From contig CAJYKY010000046.1 in NCBI GenBank assembly GCA_913775005.1, positions 1 to 22,208 of the forward strand: DNA of 22,208 nt. Direction: 5' to 3'. The translations under genes and the position numbers were made by a program. Below are positions 20,778 to 22,208 of the stretch, one piece after another. Origin of the DNA: an uncultured Achromobacter sp. (GTDB taxonomy: Bacteria; Pseudomonadota; Gammaproteobacteria; Burkholderiales; Burkholderiaceae_B). The notes below the pieces were generated by a model. It had not been told where the DNA came from and did no database searches. It saw nothing but the letters and a program-made list of their open reading frames with translations. Each line of letters begins with the position of its first letter. The stretch's first letter is position 1.

Positions 20778-22208
20778 TCAAAACGGCCCGTTTTCGTGAT
20801 GCGGCGCAACATCCACGGGGCGTTTCAGGGAAAACACCAGGGAGGCACGCAAGCCGGGGCGCGGGGAGCGGTTCTCCAGCACAAGGTCGGCGCCAAGGAT
20901 CTGCGCGATGGTGCCGACGATGGCCAGCCCCAGTCCGGCACCCGATTTGTTCTTGCCGGCCGCGCCTCGCCGAAACCGGACGCACGCCCGCGAAATATCT
21001 TCGGCCGACATGCCAGGGCCGTCGTCTTCCACGATCAGGCTCGCGACGCCGTCCTCTGCCCGTACGGTGACAGTGACCTCGCCCCCTGCCGACGCATACC
21101 GGATGGCGTTGTCCACGAGGTTAGTGACCGCTTCGCGCAGCAGCCATTCCGTTCCACTGATGCGGACGGGGCGCGTGGCGGCCTCCAGCCCGATGTCCAG
21201 CTGCCTGGCGCGTGCCGCCGGCAACAGGCTTCGGATAACCGCGTCCGCCAGGTCCACCAGATCGACCGGCTCGGGCGAAAAACCGCCTTCTGCCACTGAG
21301 GCGTCTTTAGCGCGCGCCAGCGCCAGCATTTGGTTGGTGGTGCGTACGGCCCTGTCCAGGCCCTCTTGCATCGCCAGAAGGGCTGTACGGACCTCCTGGG
21401 GGTCTGTTTCGCGCAAGGCGTAGGCCGTTTGGGTGCGCAAGACCGACAACGGGGTACGCAATTGATGCGAGGCGTCATCCAGGAACTGCGCCTGCACCCT
21501 CGCCTGAGCCGCAAAACGGGCCATGTGGAGGTTTACAGCCGCGACCAGGGGCAGGACCTCCCCTGGCATCTCGGACGCGCTGACGGGGCTTAAATCGTCT
21601 CCAGAGCGCCCTTCTACCTCCTGCCGGAGCCTGACAAGGGGGCGCAGGGCCATGAAAACCCCCAGGATGATCACCAGAACGCTGATCAGGATCACGGCCA
21701 GGTCCCGTTCTACCGAGCGCACCAGCACCTGGTGCAGGAACGCTTGACGGCTTTCCAGGCCTTCCGCCACCTGGACAATAACCCGTCCCCCTTTGTTGGC
21801 ATACAGGGGCGGATCCATCGGCCGCGCCAGCGCCGCAACCCTGACGGGCGCCCCCTGATACGTCGCGTAAAAAAAACGCGGTTCGCCAGATTCCAGGGGC
21901 TGGTCGGGCATCGGCAGGCCGGGGTGGCCTATTTCCGCCAATCCGTCCTCGGTGGCGACGCGGTAGAACACGCTGCCATTGGCCGTCAGCTCGAAAAATT
22001 CCAGCATCAGGTAAGGCTGTTCCATGGCTAATCCACCGCTGGCTGTGGATATGTTGTGGTCGATCGCGCGTAGCGCGCCGGACAGCGAACGGTCGTAAGC
22101 CATGTCGACCTGGTTGCGCAGCTGATGGTTCGACAGCCAGAGCGCGCCCATCATCACCAGCACAAGCGTCGGAATCAGCCACCAGAGCAACTGCGTTTTC
22201 AGCGTGCG
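20778..22208 (-). CDS. tctE: TctE-like sensor histidine kinase, N-terminus cut by the window edge
   Basis: At least 476 residues of a membrane sensor kinase are visible; the frame is still open at the right edge (RTLKTQ before LLWWLIP), so the true start is outside. Using the in-frame TTG at 22190 as residue 1, the order is a first membrane helix (about 2-20), a periplasmic sensor domain (about 25-160) of the TctE/2CSK type, a second helix (about 163-182), a HAMP-like linker, the phosphoacceptor box SHQLRTPL with His242, the N box TNLVDNAIRY (Asn357, Asn361), the G1 box DDGPG (389-393) and the G2 box GAGLGLAI (417-424). It lies directly upstream of tctCBA on the same strand, as tctE does in known tctCBA/tctDE loci. 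The response regulator tctD is expected just beyond the edge. It probably senses extracellular tricarboxylate. Confidence 0.92.
   Translation of the reverse strand, partial: RTLKTQLLWWLIPTLVLVMMGALWLSNHQLRNQVDMAYDRSLSGALRAIDHNISTASGGLAMEQPYLMLEFFELTANGSVFYRVATEDGLAEIGHPGLPMPDQPLESGEPRFFYATYQGAPVRVAALARPMDPPLYANKGGRVIVQVAEGLESRQAFLHQVLVRSVERDLAVILISVLVIILGVFMALRPLVRLRQEVEGRSGDDLSPVSASEMPGEVLPLVAAVNLHMARFAAQARVQAQFLDDASHQLRTPLSVLRTQTAYALRETDPQEVRTALLAMQEGLDRAVRTTNQMLALARAKDASVAEGGFSPEPVDLVDLADAVIRSLLPAARARQLDIGLEAATRPVRISGTEWLLREAVTNLVDNAIRYASAGGEVTVTVRAEDGVASLIVEDDGPGMSAEDISRACVRFRRGAAGKNKSGAGLGLAIVGTIAQILGADLVLENRSPRPGLRASLVFSLKRPVDVAPHHENGPF

Overview
The window looks like the chromosomal origin region of a high-GC betaproteobacterium of the Alcaligenaceae (Achromobacter/Bordetella type). 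The evidence is the order mnmG-rsmG-parA-(GNAT)-parB running away from a long non-coding origin-like segment, Bug-type tripartite tricarboxylate receptors, and high-GC codon use. The genus is inferred from gene content and protein character; no database was searched. No rRNA, tRNA, insertion sequence, prophage or CRISPR array was found.

Left part (1-6.9 kb): after the first codons of an unidentified gene at the left edge come a Bug-family solute receptor, then a tight leftward operon: thiol (cysteine) dioxygenase-like cupin, MetC-like PLP lyase, and a protein with four rhodanese domains. A divergent LysR gene shares a 140-bp control region with this operon, and that region shows well-placed promoter and operator elements. 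The group looks like a sulfur-compound breakdown unit.

Partition and origin part (5.9-14.6 kb): mnmG, rsmG, parA, a GNAT acetyltransferase, parB and an L-asparaginase form one leftward series with overlapping or very close ends. Upstream of mnmG lies about 2.5 kb without protein genes. Its left third holds nine near-perfect ParB sites (TGTTYCACGTGRAACA) within 852 bp. The rest (about 13.3-14.55 kb) is AT-richer and holds a dozen DnaA-box-like sites, AT-rich tracts, short repeated words, four decayed parS-like sites and small hairpins. I read it as oriC, although dnaA is not in the window. The first parS site overlaps the likely -35 of mnmG. Five exact DnaA boxes also lie inside genes on the left arm.

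Right part (14.6-22.2 kb): a cold-shock protein followed by three consecutive hairpins, an AbrB-family membrane protein, a divergent methionine-type aminotransferase ending in a strong two-way terminator, and a leftward tricarboxylate transport group: tctE-like sensor kinase (cut by the window edge), tctC, tctB, tctA. The kinase probably senses the substrate and, with a response regulator beyond the right edge, controls tctCBA.

The least conventional features are the dense parS array joined to the mnmG promoter, the DnaA boxes scattered in coding sequence, the acetyltransferase placed between parA and parB, and the dioxygenase/lyase/tetra-rhodanese operon.
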